Shown here piece by piece: positions 1-8,345 of a stretch of DNA of 29,094 bases; the stretch's first letter is position 1; each line of letters opens with the position of its first letter. The DNA is taken from NCBI GenBank assembly GCA_035306065.1, contig DATGOL010000012.1, forward strand, positions 1 to 29,094. The letters are read 5' to 3'. A model generated the notes under the pieces. It did not search any database and had not been told where the DNA came from. It worked only from the letters and a program-made list of their open reading frames with translations. The translations under genes and the position numbers were made by a program. Source of the DNA: JBBQHX01 sp035306065. Its GTDB lineage: Bacteria; Gemmatimonadota; Gemmatimonadetes; Gemmatimonadales; Gemmatimonadaceae.

Positions 1-132
1 TGGCTGTTCAAGCTCCCCTTTGCCCGCGCGATCGCCGATCGTTTCTATCGCTGGTTTGCGCGAAACCGTTACAAGCTGGGCTGCGGAGAGCATTGCCAGT
101 TTCGTCCGGCCGATCTGAAGTTCGACGAGTAG
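1..132 (+). CDS. C-terminal fragment of DUF393 (DCC-type thiol-disulfide oxidoreductase-like) protein
   Basis: The window opens inside a reading frame that runs in frame 1 from base 1 to a TAG at 130-132, giving 43 residues (WLFKLPFARAIADRFYRW... to ...DLKFDE). The pattern of a short hydrophobic/basic helix, then YRWFARNRYKLG and a Cys-containing tail, resembles the C-terminal end of DUF393 proteins, small thioredoxin-like proteins named for an N-terminal DxxC motif that would lie upstream of the window. Only the tail is visible, so the catalytic motif cannot be checked. It converges on the minus-strand SDR gene with 62 bp between the two stops. Confidence 0.55.
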   Translation, partial: WLFKLPFARAIADRFYRWFARNRYKLGCGEHCQFRPADLKFDE

Positions 133-194
133 GGCACGAAAGAGCGATCTGGCGTCACACCGGCCTGACGACCTCCAATCCACCTCAAACGGCT

Positions 195-1700
195 TCAGTC
201 GGGTTTCGACCTGTACCTGCTGTTTTCCTCGCGCCTCCGGCGCTGCACGAGCCCCTTGAGCCACTCCTCCACCGGCCGCGACTCCTCAGAGTCCAGCGTC
301 TCCACCTCCACTTCCACCTCACCCGCGGACTCGCCACCGCTCGCTTCCGCGAGCCGCCTCACGAGTGTCTCCCAGGTATAGTCCTGCAGGGGTGAACCCG
401 CGGTGCGCATCAGAATCCAGTCCAGGAGGCCGGAAGTGCGATCGTACACTTCCACCTGAATGCGAATTGATCCCGGAGCCGTGTCCTCCAACGAGATCTG
501 CACCGCACCGGCGAGCGGATGTCCCTCCAGAGTGATCATCGCAAGGCTCGTGTCGGTAAGCTCCGCCACCCGAACCTGAACGTTCCCCCGGCCCGGAAGT
601 CCCATTGTGATCGTATACCCTTCGGCCACCGTCTGAGGGGTGTTCGGTTCCGACGCGATCTCCAGCGTCCACGGAGTGAACTCGTCGAACCTGGAACGCA
701 GTTCCTTCATCAGGGCGGTCGCGTCCGTCGTGGCGTTCACGACGTTCAAGGCGAATCGCTTGTGCTCCAGGTCGCCCAGCCCCTCGTCAGGCAGCTGCTC
801 GAGCGCCACGTCGGCAAGCTTCCTCAACCCGCTTTCGAGCGGCGTCGCACGCACACCAAGCAGTGACAGACCGTTCCCATCAGGCGAACGCACCACGCTC
901 CCCTCGTTGAGCATCGTTATCTGACCCGGATCCACCGGGAGTTCCATCCCCACCTTCTGCCCCGCCCAGGCCGCAAACGACACCAGCCCACTCGGAACCG
1001 AGATCGTCACCGGTCGCCGGTCGATAATCTCACCCAGACGTTCAACGAGGTCCGAGAGAGACGTGCGTTCCTCGCCGGCAACCTCGAGAACACGTTGGGG
1101 CAGGCGGCTGCGCTCTACCAGCTGCGTCAGCGCTTCGGCCGCATCACCCACCCAGATCGGCTGGAACTCCGTCTCGCCATCGTCCAGCACTGGCAGCACC
1201 GGCACTGCGCGCATCCAGCGGAGCAGCACGGATATCACGGCATCGCCCGGGCCGTACACGTTCGCCAGGCGGCAGATGCTCCAGTCGTGCGTGTAACGCT
1301 CCACGAGCTTCTCCGCACTTCGCTTGGAGCGGTGATAGTCACTCTCGCCACGCTCGGCTCCCAGCGATGACACGTAGACGAAGCGACGCACCCCGGCCCT
1401 CGTCGCTTCGTCCAGTAATGCCTGAGTGCCCTGCACGTTCACCCGCTCAAAGGTGACTTCAGGAGGGTCTTCGCGCTCGATCCCGGCAAGGTGAAGCACG
1501 GCGTCGCAGCCGTCGGCCGCGCCATGAAGGGAAGATGCGTCCGAGACGTCAGCCGGATGAGCCTCCACTCCCCGGTGCCACTCGCGCGAATCATCCTCGG
1601 CACCGCGGGACACGAGCCGCACGACGTGGCCACGCGCCAATAGACACGTCACCGTCTCCCGACCTACCACTCCTGTTCCGCCCGATACCAGCACTCGCAT
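195..1700 (-). CDS. NAD(P)-binding SDR/epimerase with an extra C-terminal domain (501 aa)
   Basis: The N-terminal ~300 residues are an extended/atypical short-chain dehydrogenase of the NAD-dependent epimerase or NDUFA9-like kind. The dinucleotide loop GGTGVVG is at residues 7-13, HLAG near 70, VSS at 110-112 and the catalytic pair Y122-x3-K126 (YHRSK). Family members act on nucleotide sugars, quinones or other ketone/alcohol substrates, and nothing here fixes the substrate. Residues ~310-470 form a separate region (begins near HKRFALNVVNATTD, contains GHPLAG and LLDWILMRTAG) that a normal SDR lacks; it looks like a small alpha/beta domain, possibly SRPBCC/DUF1990-like, but I am not sure. The tail is Glu/Arg rich. 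The ATG at 1700 has no clear Shine-Dalgarno. It is the last gene of a likely minus-strand unit, 68 bp after the M28 peptidase. Confidence 0.8.
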   Translation of the reverse strand: MRVLVSGGTGVVGRETVTCLLARGHVVRLVSRGAEDDSREWHRGVEAHPADVSDASSLHGAADGCDAVLHLAGIEREDPPEVTFERVNVQGTQALLDEATRAGVRRFVYVSSLGAERGESDYHRSKRSAEKLVERYTHDWSICRLANVYGPGDAVISVLLRWMRAVPVLPVLDDGETEFQPIWVGDAAEALTQLVERSRLPQRVLEVAGEERTSLSDLVERLGEIIDRRPVTISVPSGLVSFAAWAGQKVGMELPVDPGQITMLNEGSVVRSPDGNGLSLLGVRATPLESGLRKLADVALEQLPDEGLGDLEHKRFALNVVNATTDATALMKELRSRFDEFTPWTLEIASEPNTPQTVAEGYTITMGLPGRGNVQVRVAELTDTSLAMITLEGHPLAGAVQISLEDTAPGSIRIQVEVYDRTSGLLDWILMRTAGSPLQDYTWETLVRRLAEASGGESAGEVEVEVETLDSEESRPVEEWLKGLVQRRRREENSRYRSKPD

Positions 1701-1768
1701 GCAGGGGCTCAGTGCACGTAGAGTGCCGGGTCAACCAGCAGCAGCTTGCCCCTGCCCGCTGCCGCCCT

Positions 1769-3448
1769 TTACTGACGGCACCTCGCGTTCGGATCCGGAA
1801 CCGGCTTATCAACCACCGGCGCTCGATCCGCATTCGCAACTTCCGATATCAGGTTGTTCGCGAACCGCGTAATACGCGCATAGTGCGGGTAGGCGATGTA
1901 CTGGGGCTCATCCGTCACCTGGTGATAGTCGCCGTGAAGGCCGGTGAACAGGAACACAACGGGAATCCCCATGCGCGCATAGTGAAAGTGGTCACTGCGG
2001 CAGTAGAGATTCTCCGGGTGGCCGTCGGCATCGAGCGTGTAGTCGAACCGCAGCGGTTCGTCTGAAGCCGAGTTCACACTCTCCACCATATCGCCAAGCT
2101 GTGTTGACAGCCTGCGCGAGCCTACGAGCGCCAGGTAGTCTGGACCACCGTTCCGCATGTCCTCTGCTCCGCCACGCCCGATCATGTCGATGTTTACCTG
2201 CGCCACGATCGAATCGAGCGGAACGGTAGGGTTCTCCACGAAGTAGCCGGCGCCAACGAGTCCCATCTCCTCGCCTGCATGCCACACGAACAGAATGGAT
2301 CGCCGCGGCTTCTGGTCTGAAAGAGCCAGGTGCTCGGCAATCTCCAGCAGTGCCATGGAGCCCGAGCCGTCGTCGTCTGCCCCGTTATGGATGGAGTCAG
2401 GGCGCGCCGGCGCGAGTTCGCGCAGGCTGTCCACGTTCACCGTGAGTGCCTGACGCCGGGTTACATCCAGGCGAGGTGATCCCGGGTAAGCTCCACTCAG
2501 CTGCCATGCCGCCGCATTGATGGCGCGCAGAGAGTCATGATCCACCGGACCGCCCCGGCGCAGCCCAACGTGATCGGCATGTGCGCCGATGGCAACGTAC
2601 TGCCCTGCGAGTGCCGGGTCGCTTCCCGGAATCACCGCCACAACGTTATGCGCGGGATACTGTCTGGTTTCCTCCACCACCAGCCCGTTCAGCGGACTGC
2701 CTGTTATCTCCGTTCCCGGCGAGACCTGCGCGAGCGGCTTTCCGAACATCCGTTCAGCAGCCGCCCTCGTGAGGGTTCCCACCATCGGTCCTTCCTCGGC
2801 AGCCATACCGGTACGGAAACCCACCGTGCTGTCACGCATCATGCGCGTGATGGCCGCCGGCGCCTGTCCGTCTATCACGAACAGCACCATGGACGCGCGA
2901 GACAGGCGTCCGCCCGGAGCAAGTTCCGCAATGGAAGAGTCGCCAGGCATTGCGATCACGACCGTGCGGTTCAGCAGTCCGGGGTTCAACCGCTCGGATG
3001 CCCAGCCCCCGTAGATCACGAGTCCACCGCCGAAATCACGCGGTGACCACTGGGGGAGCGCCATGTGAACATCGGTGCCCTCGATGTACTGCGCACCGCT
3101 GAGTGTGAGCGTTTCTTCCACGGCGATCTTCCGCGAGCCGAACGGTATGCTCTGGAAGTAGCTGCCATCGTCGCCCATTGGCGTGAGGCCGAGGCGCTCG
3201 AGCTCGGAGGCAATGTACCTCGTGCCTCGCGCGTAGCCTTCGGTTCCCGTTGCGCGTCCCTGCATCGAGTCATCAGCAAAGATGTACAGGCGCGTCATCA
3301 GGTCGCGTGCGGAGATCTCCTCACTGGTGGGACGCGGATCGAGACGCAGCGGATTCGGCGTGGAATCCGGCGTGGTGTCTGCGTTGCGAGCGCAGGCCGC
3401 GAGGAACAGGAGCGCAGCGGCTGTCGTGAGGGTGCCAACTCGGAGCAT
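1769..3448 (-). CDS. M28 family zinc metallopeptidase, lipoprotein (559 aa)
   Basis: A secreted di-zinc aminopeptidase/carboxypeptidase-type enzyme of family M28. It starts with a lipoprotein signal peptide whose lipobox LAAC puts the acylated Cys at residue 19, so it is probably membrane-anchored and faces the periplasm or the surface. The metal ligands are all recognisable: H290 (GAHADHVG), D358 (GADDDGSG), catalytic E393 with ligand E394 (HAGEEMGL), D421 (NIDMIGR) and H509 (DYHQVTDE). Residues ~140-270 between the propeptide-like start and the catalytic core are compatible with a protease-associated (PA) insert. It lies 30 bp downstream of the lipoprotein gene and 68 bp upstream of the SDR gene, so the three are likely co-transcribed. 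Natural substrates are peptides, but specificity cannot be read from the sequence. Confidence 0.92.
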   Translation of the reverse strand: MLRVGTLTTAAALLFLAACARNADTTPDSTPNPLRLDPRPTSEEISARDLMTRLYIFADDSMQGRATGTEGYARGTRYIASELERLGLTPMGDDGSYFQSIPFGSRKIAVEETLTLSGAQYIEGTDVHMALPQWSPRDFGGGLVIYGGWASERLNPGLLNRTVVIAMPGDSSIAELAPGGRLSRASMVLFVIDGQAPAAITRMMRDSTVGFRTGMAAEEGPMVGTLTRAAAERMFGKPLAQVSPGTEITGSPLNGLVVEETRQYPAHNVVAVIPGSDPALAGQYVAIGAHADHVGLRRGGPVDHDSLRAINAAAWQLSGAYPGSPRLDVTRRQALTVNVDSLRELAPARPDSIHNGADDDGSGSMALLEIAEHLALSDQKPRRSILFVWHAGEEMGLVGAGYFVENPTVPLDSIVAQVNIDMIGRGGAEDMRNGGPDYLALVGSRRLSTQLGDMVESVNSASDEPLRFDYTLDADGHPENLYCRSDHFHYARMGIPVVFLFTGLHGDYHQVTDEPQYIAYPHYARITRFANNLISEVANADRAPVVDKPVPDPNARCRQ

Positions 3449-3478
3449 TCTGATGTATGCGGTTGAAGGACGTTGCTA

Positions 3479-4432
3479 TCAATTGCGGACGACGGGTGCT
3501 GCCGGCGGCTGCACCTTCCCCCACTGCGCGGGATTGAATAGGTCGAGCGGTAGCGCGATGTCAACGATGACGGCGGCCCATCGCTCTCGCATCGTGTGCG
3601 TACCTTCGCGATAGCGGTTGACAACGCTGGGGAAACTCAGCCCGTCCTGCTCTCGCCAGGACTCCACGCGGGCCTCGGTGGTGAGCGTGCGCTGTGCGAG
3701 CGGTCGCACCTCGGTGGCGCGCCTCACGAGCAGGCGTTCGGCGTCGATTGCCACCTCCGACCGCAGGCTGTCATTCACCCCGCCGCCGATTATCCAAACG
3801 TGCGCGCCGCCTTCGTTGGCTATCCGGAACAGGCTGGTATCCACGCGTGCAGCAGCCAGCGCCACCATAGCCGAATCCGGAGACAGTGCCGGAAGGTCTG
3901 CGAGCGCGACCATTGCCAGGTCCGTACGTTCGTCCATCGCGGCCTGCGCACCCTCCTGGAAGCCGTACACGGCCCCAGGTGTGTACAGCAATCCAGACTT
4001 GCTCTCGTGCGGCTGGTAGTCAATGCGGGCTCGGCCCGGCACGCGCAAGGACAATGTCCACTGGCCCGGCGCCGGTGCACCCAGGCCGAGCAGGGTGATA
4101 TCGAGCCCCACGACTGCGGTGTGATACCACTGACTGCCCCAGCGGTTGTTCACGAGGAACAGCGCCTCTCGCGCACTCCGCGCGTCACTCGGCCGCACCA
4201 GTGGCACTCGCTCGTTTGCCGTAGCCGGCCGTGCGCTGGTGTCAATCTCGCCTGACTGTACCGGCGCACAGGCAGACGCAACAGCCAGAACGAGCGCGAC
4301 GGTGGCATGGCGGAACCCGGGCCGAGCCGGGCCGCCGGCAGCCGCGGTATGCCGACGCGAACGGCAGAGTTGTGCCCGCATCACAGCGCGCCGGCGCGGG
4401 GCAGGACGGGTATTCGGGCTGAAAGCTGTCAT
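3479..4432 (-). CDS. Predicted lipoprotein of unknown function, possibly LolA-like fold (317 aa)
   Basis: I do not recognise a named family. The start chosen is the ATG at 4430-4432 because an excellent Shine-Dalgarno (AAGGAG, 4440-4445) sits 7 nt upstream; an in-frame ATG at 4453 would lie upstream of that site. The N-terminus is long and Arg-rich, followed by a hydrophobic stretch ending in VASACAPV, read as a lipobox. The mature part is mostly beta-strand-like, with WTLSLRVPGRARIDY, a segment on reading rates and rows (VNRYREGTHTMRERWAAVIVDI) and the ending PLDLFNPAQW, which recalls outer-membrane lipoprotein-sorting (LolA-type) or DUF-type carrier folds; this is a weak inference. It is the first gene of the minus-strand unit and is divergent from queC, so the ~200 bp between them should hold promoters for both. 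Confidence 0.7.
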   Translation of the reverse strand: MTAFSPNTRPAPRRRAVMRAQLCRSRRHTAAAGGPARPGFRHATVALVLAVASACAPVQSGEIDTSARPATANERVPLVRPSDARSAREALFLVNNRWGSQWYHTAVVGLDITLLGLGAPAPGQWTLSLRVPGRARIDYQPHESKSGLLYTPGAVYGFQEGAQAAMDERTDLAMVALADLPALSPDSAMVALAAARVDTSLFRIANEGGAHVWIIGGGVNDSLRSEVAIDAERLLVRRATEVRPLAQRTLTTEARVESWREQDGLSFPSVVNRYREGTHTMRERWAAVIVDIALPLDLFNPAQWGKVQPPAAPVVRN

Positions 4433-4439
4433 TTTCGAT

Positions 4440-4445
4440 CTCCTT
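4440..4445 (-). promoter_or_regulatory. Strong ribosome binding site for the lipoprotein gene
   Basis: On the minus strand the mRNA reads AAGGAG, 7 nt before the ATG at 4432. It decides the start of this gene and is the clearest Shine-Dalgarno in the window, where most other starts lack one. Confidence 0.75.
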
Positions 4446-4630
4446 CGGCCCAATCTAGCATTGGGCTCCGGAAGATTAAGCTAGCGAGCCCGTCCCGCAG
4501 GTTCCTTTCGCAGGCCTCCCTCCTCTTTGGTGCGACGGCCGAGCCGCTTCGGACGGCCACAACCTCACCCGTAGTTTCCTGACGGTTCAGGTACATCTTC
4601 ATTCCTTCTGCCAGAGTAACTTTCCTGGCG

Positions 4631-5497
4631 ATGACTGAAACACCGGAACTTCAGATGGGATCTGGGAAGCCCGCAGTGCTACTGCTCAGCGGCGGCCTCG
4701 ACTCCGTAACCCTGCTCGCCAACACGGTGCGCAACGGGTGGTCCGTGCATGCACTCTCCTTCAGCTACGGGCAGCGTCACGGCAACGAGCTGGAACTCGC
4801 CGCACGCGCGGCAAAGCGCTACGGCGCCCGCGAACACAAGGTGGTGTCCATAGACCTTCGTGCCTTCGGCGGCTCCGCACTTACGGCGGACATCGATGTA
4901 CCGGCGGGCACGGATGAAACTCCGGACAGCGAGCATGTTCCCATAACATACGTGCCGGCCCGCAACACGATCTTTCTCTCCTTCGCGCTCGCCTGGGCGG
5001 AGGTGCTGAATGCGGCTGACATTTTCATTGGTGTGAACGCGCTCGACTACAGCGGCTACCCGGACTGCAGGCCTGAGTTCATTGCGGCCTACGAGGCACT
5101 CGCCAACCTGGCCACTGCCGCAAGCGCGGCGAAGCGCGTTCAGATTCGCGTACACGCACCGCTCATTCATCTAACGAAGCGCGAGATCGTGCACCTGGGC
5201 AGCGCGTTAGGTGTGGACTACTCGGAAACCACGAGCTGCTACGATCCCGATCGTGAGGGACGCGCATGCGGCCGGTGCGACGCCTGCATGCTTCGGCTCC
5301 GTGGCTTCGCCCAGGCACGCCTCCAGGACCCTGCGCCGTATGCGCCGGATGCACCCGAAAATCCGGGCCGCCGCACGAGTCGCGTCGTGAATGACTCCGC
5401 CAGCGAGCGCCGCCAGGAGCACGACCACACCGGTTCGCGCAACTCGAGCGACACGCCACGCTCCACACCCATCCCCAACGAGCCTTCCCGGCAATGA
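4631..5497 (+). CDS. queC: 7-cyano-7-deazaguanine (preQ0) synthase QueC (288 aa)
   Basis: QueC uses ATP and ammonia to turn 7-carboxy-7-deazaguanine into preQ0, the cytosolic precursor of queuosine in tRNA and of 7-deazaguanine DNA modifications. The PP-loop ATP pyrophosphatase motif SGGLDS is at residues 20-25, YVPARNTIF (108-116) and GVNALDYSGYPDCRPEF (134-150) are family hallmarks, and the zinc site is C203, C213, C216 and C219 (CYDPDREGRACGRCDAC). Typical QueC is about 220-235 residues; this one carries an additional ~55-residue Arg/Ser/Asn/Pro-rich tail that looks disordered. Its stop overlaps the QueE start (ATGA at 5494-5497), indicating translational coupling to the enzyme that makes its substrate. 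No Shine-Dalgarno is evident at 4631, and I saw no preQ1 riboswitch in the leader. Confidence 0.96.
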   Translation: MTETPELQMGSGKPAVLLLSGGLDSVTLLANTVRNGWSVHALSFSYGQRHGNELELAARAAKRYGAREHKVVSIDLRAFGGSALTADIDVPAGTDETPDSEHVPITYVPARNTIFLSFALAWAEVLNAADIFIGVNALDYSGYPDCRPEFIAAYEALANLATAASAAKRVQIRVHAPLIHLTKREIVHLGSALGVDYSETTSCYDPDREGRACGRCDACMLRLRGFAQARLQDPAPYAPDAPENPGRRTSRVVNDSASERRQEHDHTGSRNSSDTPRSTPIPNEPSRQ

Positions 5498-6141
5498 GAG
5501 CGCGGCGCTACACCGTTAAGGAGATCTTCTACACCCTTCAGGGAGAGGGCGCCAACACCGGGCGTGCCGCCGTGTTCTGCAGGTTCTCCGGCTGCAACCT
5601 GTGGACCGGGCGCGAGCAGGATCGCGCAACTGCCACCTGCACATTCTGCGATACGGACTTCGTTGGCACCGGGCCTGACGGCGGCAGCTTTGAAAGCGCA
5701 GATGCCCTTGCTGCCGCAGTAGACGAACACTGGCCCGAGGCCGCAGTAGCGCGGAAGCTGGTGGTGTGTACCGGCGGTGAACCGCTGCTTCAGCTGGACG
5801 ACGCGGCCATCAGCGCACTCCACGCCCGCGGATTCGAGGTCGCCGTGGAAACCAACGGCACCCGTAAGGCTCCGGCCGCACTGGACTGGATTTGCGTGAG
5901 TCCCAAGGCCAACGCGCCGCTCGTGCAAACCAGCGGCAACGAGCTGAAACTGGTGTACCCGCAGTCGGCACCGGAAGCTCAGCCGGAAAGGTTCGAGGCC
6001 CTCGACTTCACTCACCTCTTCCTGCAGCCGATGGACGGCCCTCGGCTTCTCGAGAACACCAAGGCCGCCGTCGCATACTGCCTGGAGCATCCACGATGGA
6101 GGTTGAGCGTGCAGACGCACAAGGTGATCGGCCTGCGGTAG
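5494..6141 (+). CDS. queE: 7-carboxy-7-deazaguanine synthase QueE, CX14CX2C type (215 aa)
   Basis: A radical SAM enzyme that ring-contracts 6-carboxytetrahydropterin to 7-carboxy-7-deazaguanine, the step just before QueC. The N-terminus EIFYTLQGEGANTGRAAVFCRFSGCNLW is typical. The cluster-binding cysteines are C34, C49 and C52 with exactly 14 and 2 residues between them, the CX14CX2C variant of QueE rather than the usual CX3CX2C of radical SAM proteins; the inserted loop contains the signature TGREQDRATA. CTGGEPLLQ is the SAM-binding GGE motif. It overlaps queC by 4 nt. QueD and FolE, which supply the pterin, and QueF are not in the window. A hairpin with flanking A and T runs follows 12 bp after the stop, closing the two-gene operon. 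Confidence 0.96.
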   Translation: MRARRYTVKEIFYTLQGEGANTGRAAVFCRFSGCNLWTGREQDRATATCTFCDTDFVGTGPDGGSFESADALAAAVDEHWPEAAVARKLVVCTGGEPLLQLDDAAISALHARGFEVAVETNGTRKAPAALDWICVSPKANAPLVQTSGNELKLVYPQSAPEAQPERFEALDFTHLFLQPMDGPRLLENTKAAVAYCLEHPRWRLSVQTHKVIGLR

Positions 6142-6153
6142 GCGCGAGGAGGG

Positions 6154-6191
6154 AAAAGCGTGAACTGGGGACGCTTTGGGGTTCAGCTTTT
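6154..6191. terminator. Intrinsic terminator-like hairpin after queE
   Basis: The left arm AAAAGCGTGAAC (6154-6165) pairs with the right arm GTTCAGCTTTT (6181-6191): 11 bp with a single bulged G at 6160 and a 15-nt loop, ending in TTTT. It begins 12 bp after the QueE stop. A-run and T-run on both sides would let it work in either direction. Confidence 0.6.
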
Positions 6192-6285
6192 GCACCTCCC
6201 TTCCCATCCGCAGCCCGCTTCCGTTACGTTCTGCCCCGAACCTCGTCTCAGCTCTCGATGACAGCAGCCTCAGACATCTGCCGGA

Positions 6286-6861
6286 ATGCGTAGGGCGCCC
6301 CGAATTGCCACGGCACTTCTCGTGGCGTCGCTGGCGCTCCCGTCTTCAGCATCTGCCCAGGCAGGCACGGACATCGCAGCCATCTCGGCTAACGCTCCCC
6401 TTGCCGCCTTCTCCGCGTCTGCGTCTGCACTGCGCGACTCAGTAGTCTCGCTCGCCCGGTCTCAGGTTGGCACCCGCTACGTTTTCGGCGGCACCACTCC
6501 AAAGGGCTTCGATTGCAGCGGGCTCATTCGCTTCATCATGGCGAAGCTCAACATCGAGCTTCCGCGCACTGCACATCAGCAGGCGAGCGTGGGGGATGAG
6601 GTTCCGAAGAGCCTGGACGAACTTCGCCCGGGAGACCTGCTCACCTTCGGCTCGTCGCGCAATATTTCACACATCGGCATTTATGTCGGAGACGGCAAGT
6701 TCGTTCATGCCAGCTCCGTTGCGGGCCGAGTGGTTGAGCGCACGTTCAACCCGAAGCTGCGGGGCCAGAAGCCGTGGGTGGGAGTTCGGCGTATGCTTAC
6801 CGCGGCCGAAGTGGTAGCGCTCGCGGGCAACGCAGCCGCCTCACGAGCGGAATCGCAGTAG
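6286..6861 (+). CDS. Secreted NlpC/P60 (C40) peptidoglycan endopeptidase (191 aa)
   Basis: A cell-wall hydrolase that would cut peptide stems of peptidoglycan in the periplasm. The signal peptide is MRRAPRIATALLVASLALPS with cleavage after ...SASA near residue 24. The NlpC/P60 domain fills residues ~50-170: catalytic C77 in GGTTPKGFDCSG, H129 in ISHIGIYVGDG and a third polar residue at H141 (KFVHAS). PGDLLTF precedes the His motif as usual. The protein is just signal plus catalytic domain, with no SH3 or LysM targeting domain, so it may need a partner for localisation. The ATG at 6286 directly follows CCGGA and lacks a spaced Shine-Dalgarno. It is a single gene between the queE terminator and the convergent CapA gene, and its Gly-x-Cys spacing is normal. 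Confidence 0.93.
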   Translation: MRRAPRIATALLVASLALPSSASAQAGTDIAAISANAPLAAFSASASALRDSVVSLARSQVGTRYVFGGTTPKGFDCSGLIRFIMAKLNIELPRTAHQQASVGDEVPKSLDELRPGDLLTFGSSRNISHIGIYVGDGKFVHASSVAGRVVERTFNPKLRGQKPWVGVRRMLTAAEVVALAGNAAASRAESQ

Positions 6862-6882
6862 GCCGGCTGACCGCCAGTCTCG

Positions 6883-6903
6883 CGACGTCTCGACGTCTCG
6901 ACG
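6883..6903. repeat. 8-nt tandem repeat, 2.6 copies
   Basis: CGACGTCT occurs twice and is followed by a partial CGACG, in the 102-bp spacer between the convergent NlpC/P60 and CapA genes. Each unit contains the palindrome GACGTC. Small, with no evident function. Confidence 0.7.
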
Positions 6904-6963
6904 CACTCGCCGTAACTCACGCCACCGCGGCGCGAATCACGACACCGCAGCGCACCTCACGGC

Positions 6964-8331
6964 TCACGGCACCGGCCTTCGTCCCACCCGGCCGCTGGCG
7001 TCCACCGCCGCCCCGCTCTCGGGAAAATCCAGTCGCGATAGCGAGTCCATCAGAGCCGCTGCCCTGTTTCGCGGATCACGCTCCAGACGGCCGGCCACCG
7101 GCTGAACGGTGGACACCACCTGCGCATCGGGAACACGGCCTTCCTCGTCAATCGTGGCACACAGCAGCGCGCCGCGATTGAGTGGCTCCGCCGTTGAAAA
7201 CGGACCGAAGGTGAGAAGGTTGCCTAGCGAGTACGCCACCAGAGCGTCACCTCGCCACTCCAGCGCCCGGAGCACGTGCGGCCCGTGGCCGATTACCAGC
7301 GACGCACCCGCGTCCACTGCAGTTCGCGCAAAGGCCACCGGATTACCGCGGCTCGACCCGTAGAACACTTCGGTGCTGTCTCCGGTGCGCTGTGCAGCTA
7401 CACCTTCTGCTCCCAGGTGCGCCGTGACCACCACGCGCCCGTATCGCTCAACCGCCCGCTCGACATGGCGGCGCACGGCCTCCAGGTCTCTCAGGTCCGT
7501 AGTAGTGCCTGGCGAGGTACCAAACCCGAGTATGCCCAGGGTGTCGCCGAGTGCGGTTGGTATTGGCGTTGCAATCGTGTCGGCGCCGGTTACGTGCACG
7601 CCTGCAGACTCGAGCAGCGAGAGTGTCTCCCTGAAGCCAACGCTGCCGGCGTCACGCGCGTGGTTGTTGGACACGGTCCCCACCACCGTCGCGTCAGGCA
7701 GGACGGACCGGAACGCCACGGCCGACTCGGGCGGCATCCTGATGGCGTAGCAGGCGGTGGAGTTGGGGCCGCATTTGGACGGTGCCTCTACGTCCCCGAT
7801 GGCACCCTCCACGTTGAGCAGCAGGATGTCGGCCGCTGGAAGCACGTCGCGAATGCGTGCGGCAAGAGTGAGCGGCGTTGGCAGGTTGTCCGGCGTCGTG
7901 TTGAAGCGCGCCGCCGCGGCATTGCGCCAGCTGGTACTGAGGTTCGTTCCGAACGCAACGTCGCCACCGGAGCAGATTCTCAGCACGGCGCGCTGCGCGG
8001 CGAGTGGCAGGAGTTCCAGCGCGGCAGCGCGCAGCGAATCCGCAGGCTGGTCCAGGCGCGGGCGCGGAAGCGAGTCGGCCGGCCCGCGAGTAGGAAGGCT
8101 GAGCACAGGCAGGGTATCGCGAGCAACCTGCGCTTCCTGCGCGCTCGGTAGCGGCACCGGCGCAGTAACCTGAGCGTCCAGCGGCCCCGCAGCGCCCAGG
8201 CCGGGCAGGGCGAGCAGCAGGAAGAGCATCGGGCGAGGAACGATCAGCGGGCGTTGCCTCACCGCTGTGGGAGGTTCGCGCTGTGGAAAGTGCATGAGTG
8301 CAGAGTAGCGCTGCGGGTGCGAAGTTGTCAC
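6964..8331 (-). CDS. CapA/PgsA-family protein, metallophosphatase fold (455 aa)
   Basis: Belongs to the CapA (poly-gamma-glutamate biosynthesis/capsule) family, which adopts a calcineurin-like metallophosphoesterase fold. Motifs in order: SGGDVAFG (121-128), LLNVEGAIGD (171-180), SNNHARDAG (221-229), TAHLGAEG (303-310) and VIGHGPHVLRALEW (346-359), followed by AYSLGNLLTFG (366-376). The canonical HWGxE appears as HLGAE. The N-terminus has a hydrophobic segment (MLFLLLALPGLGAAG, ~35-49) ending in LDAQ, a secretion signal or membrane anchor, so it acts outside the cytoplasm. The start is uncertain: a GTG at 8331 gives the full frame and an ATG at 8295 would remove 12 residues; neither has a Shine-Dalgarno. 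No capsule or polyglutamate synthesis genes are adjacent, so a role in polyglutamate export should not be assumed. It is divergent from the transporter block. Confidence 0.88.
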   Translation of the reverse strand: MTTSHPQRYSALMHFPQREPPTAVRQRPLIVPRPMLFLLLALPGLGAAGPLDAQVTAPVPLPSAQEAQVARDTLPVLSLPTRGPADSLPRPRLDQPADSLRAAALELLPLAAQRAVLRICSGGDVAFGTNLSTSWRNAAAARFNTTPDNLPTPLTLAARIRDVLPAADILLLNVEGAIGDVEAPSKCGPNSTACYAIRMPPESAVAFRSVLPDATVVGTVSNNHARDAGSVGFRETLSLLESAGVHVTGADTIATPIPTALGDTLGILGFGTSPGTTTDLRDLEAVRRHVERAVERYGRVVVTAHLGAEGVAAQRTGDSTEVFYGSSRGNPVAFARTAVDAGASLVIGHGPHVLRALEWRGDALVAYSLGNLLTFGPFSTAEPLNRGALLCATIDEEGRVPDAQVVSTVQPVAGRLERDPRNRAAALMDSLSRLDFPESGAAVDASGRVGRRPVP

Positions 8332-8345
8332 TCAGGTGTTCGAAA

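Noticed and set aside
93..395. Plus-strand 100-codon frame at the left edge
   Set aside because: It overlaps the end of the DUF393-like gene and the antisense of the SDR gene, and its sequence is low-complexity with no family features.
4433..4630. Possible preQ1 riboswitch in the queC leader, and the small hairpin CCTGA-CGGT-TCAGG at 4578-4591
   Set aside because: No preQ1 class I pseudoknot pattern or A-rich tail was seen; the 5-bp hairpin alone is not evidence.
6179..6194. GGGT-N7-TTGCA (GG-N10-GC) resembling a sigma-54 promoter before the NlpC/P60 gene
   Set aside because: The -24 half is only GG of TGGC and the match lies within the hairpin arm after queE, so chance is likely.
6286..8331. 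Capsule or polyglutamate locus because of the CapA-like gene
   Set aside because: No capB/capC/pgs or glycosyltransferase genes are next to it; the CapA fold alone does not show that pathway.
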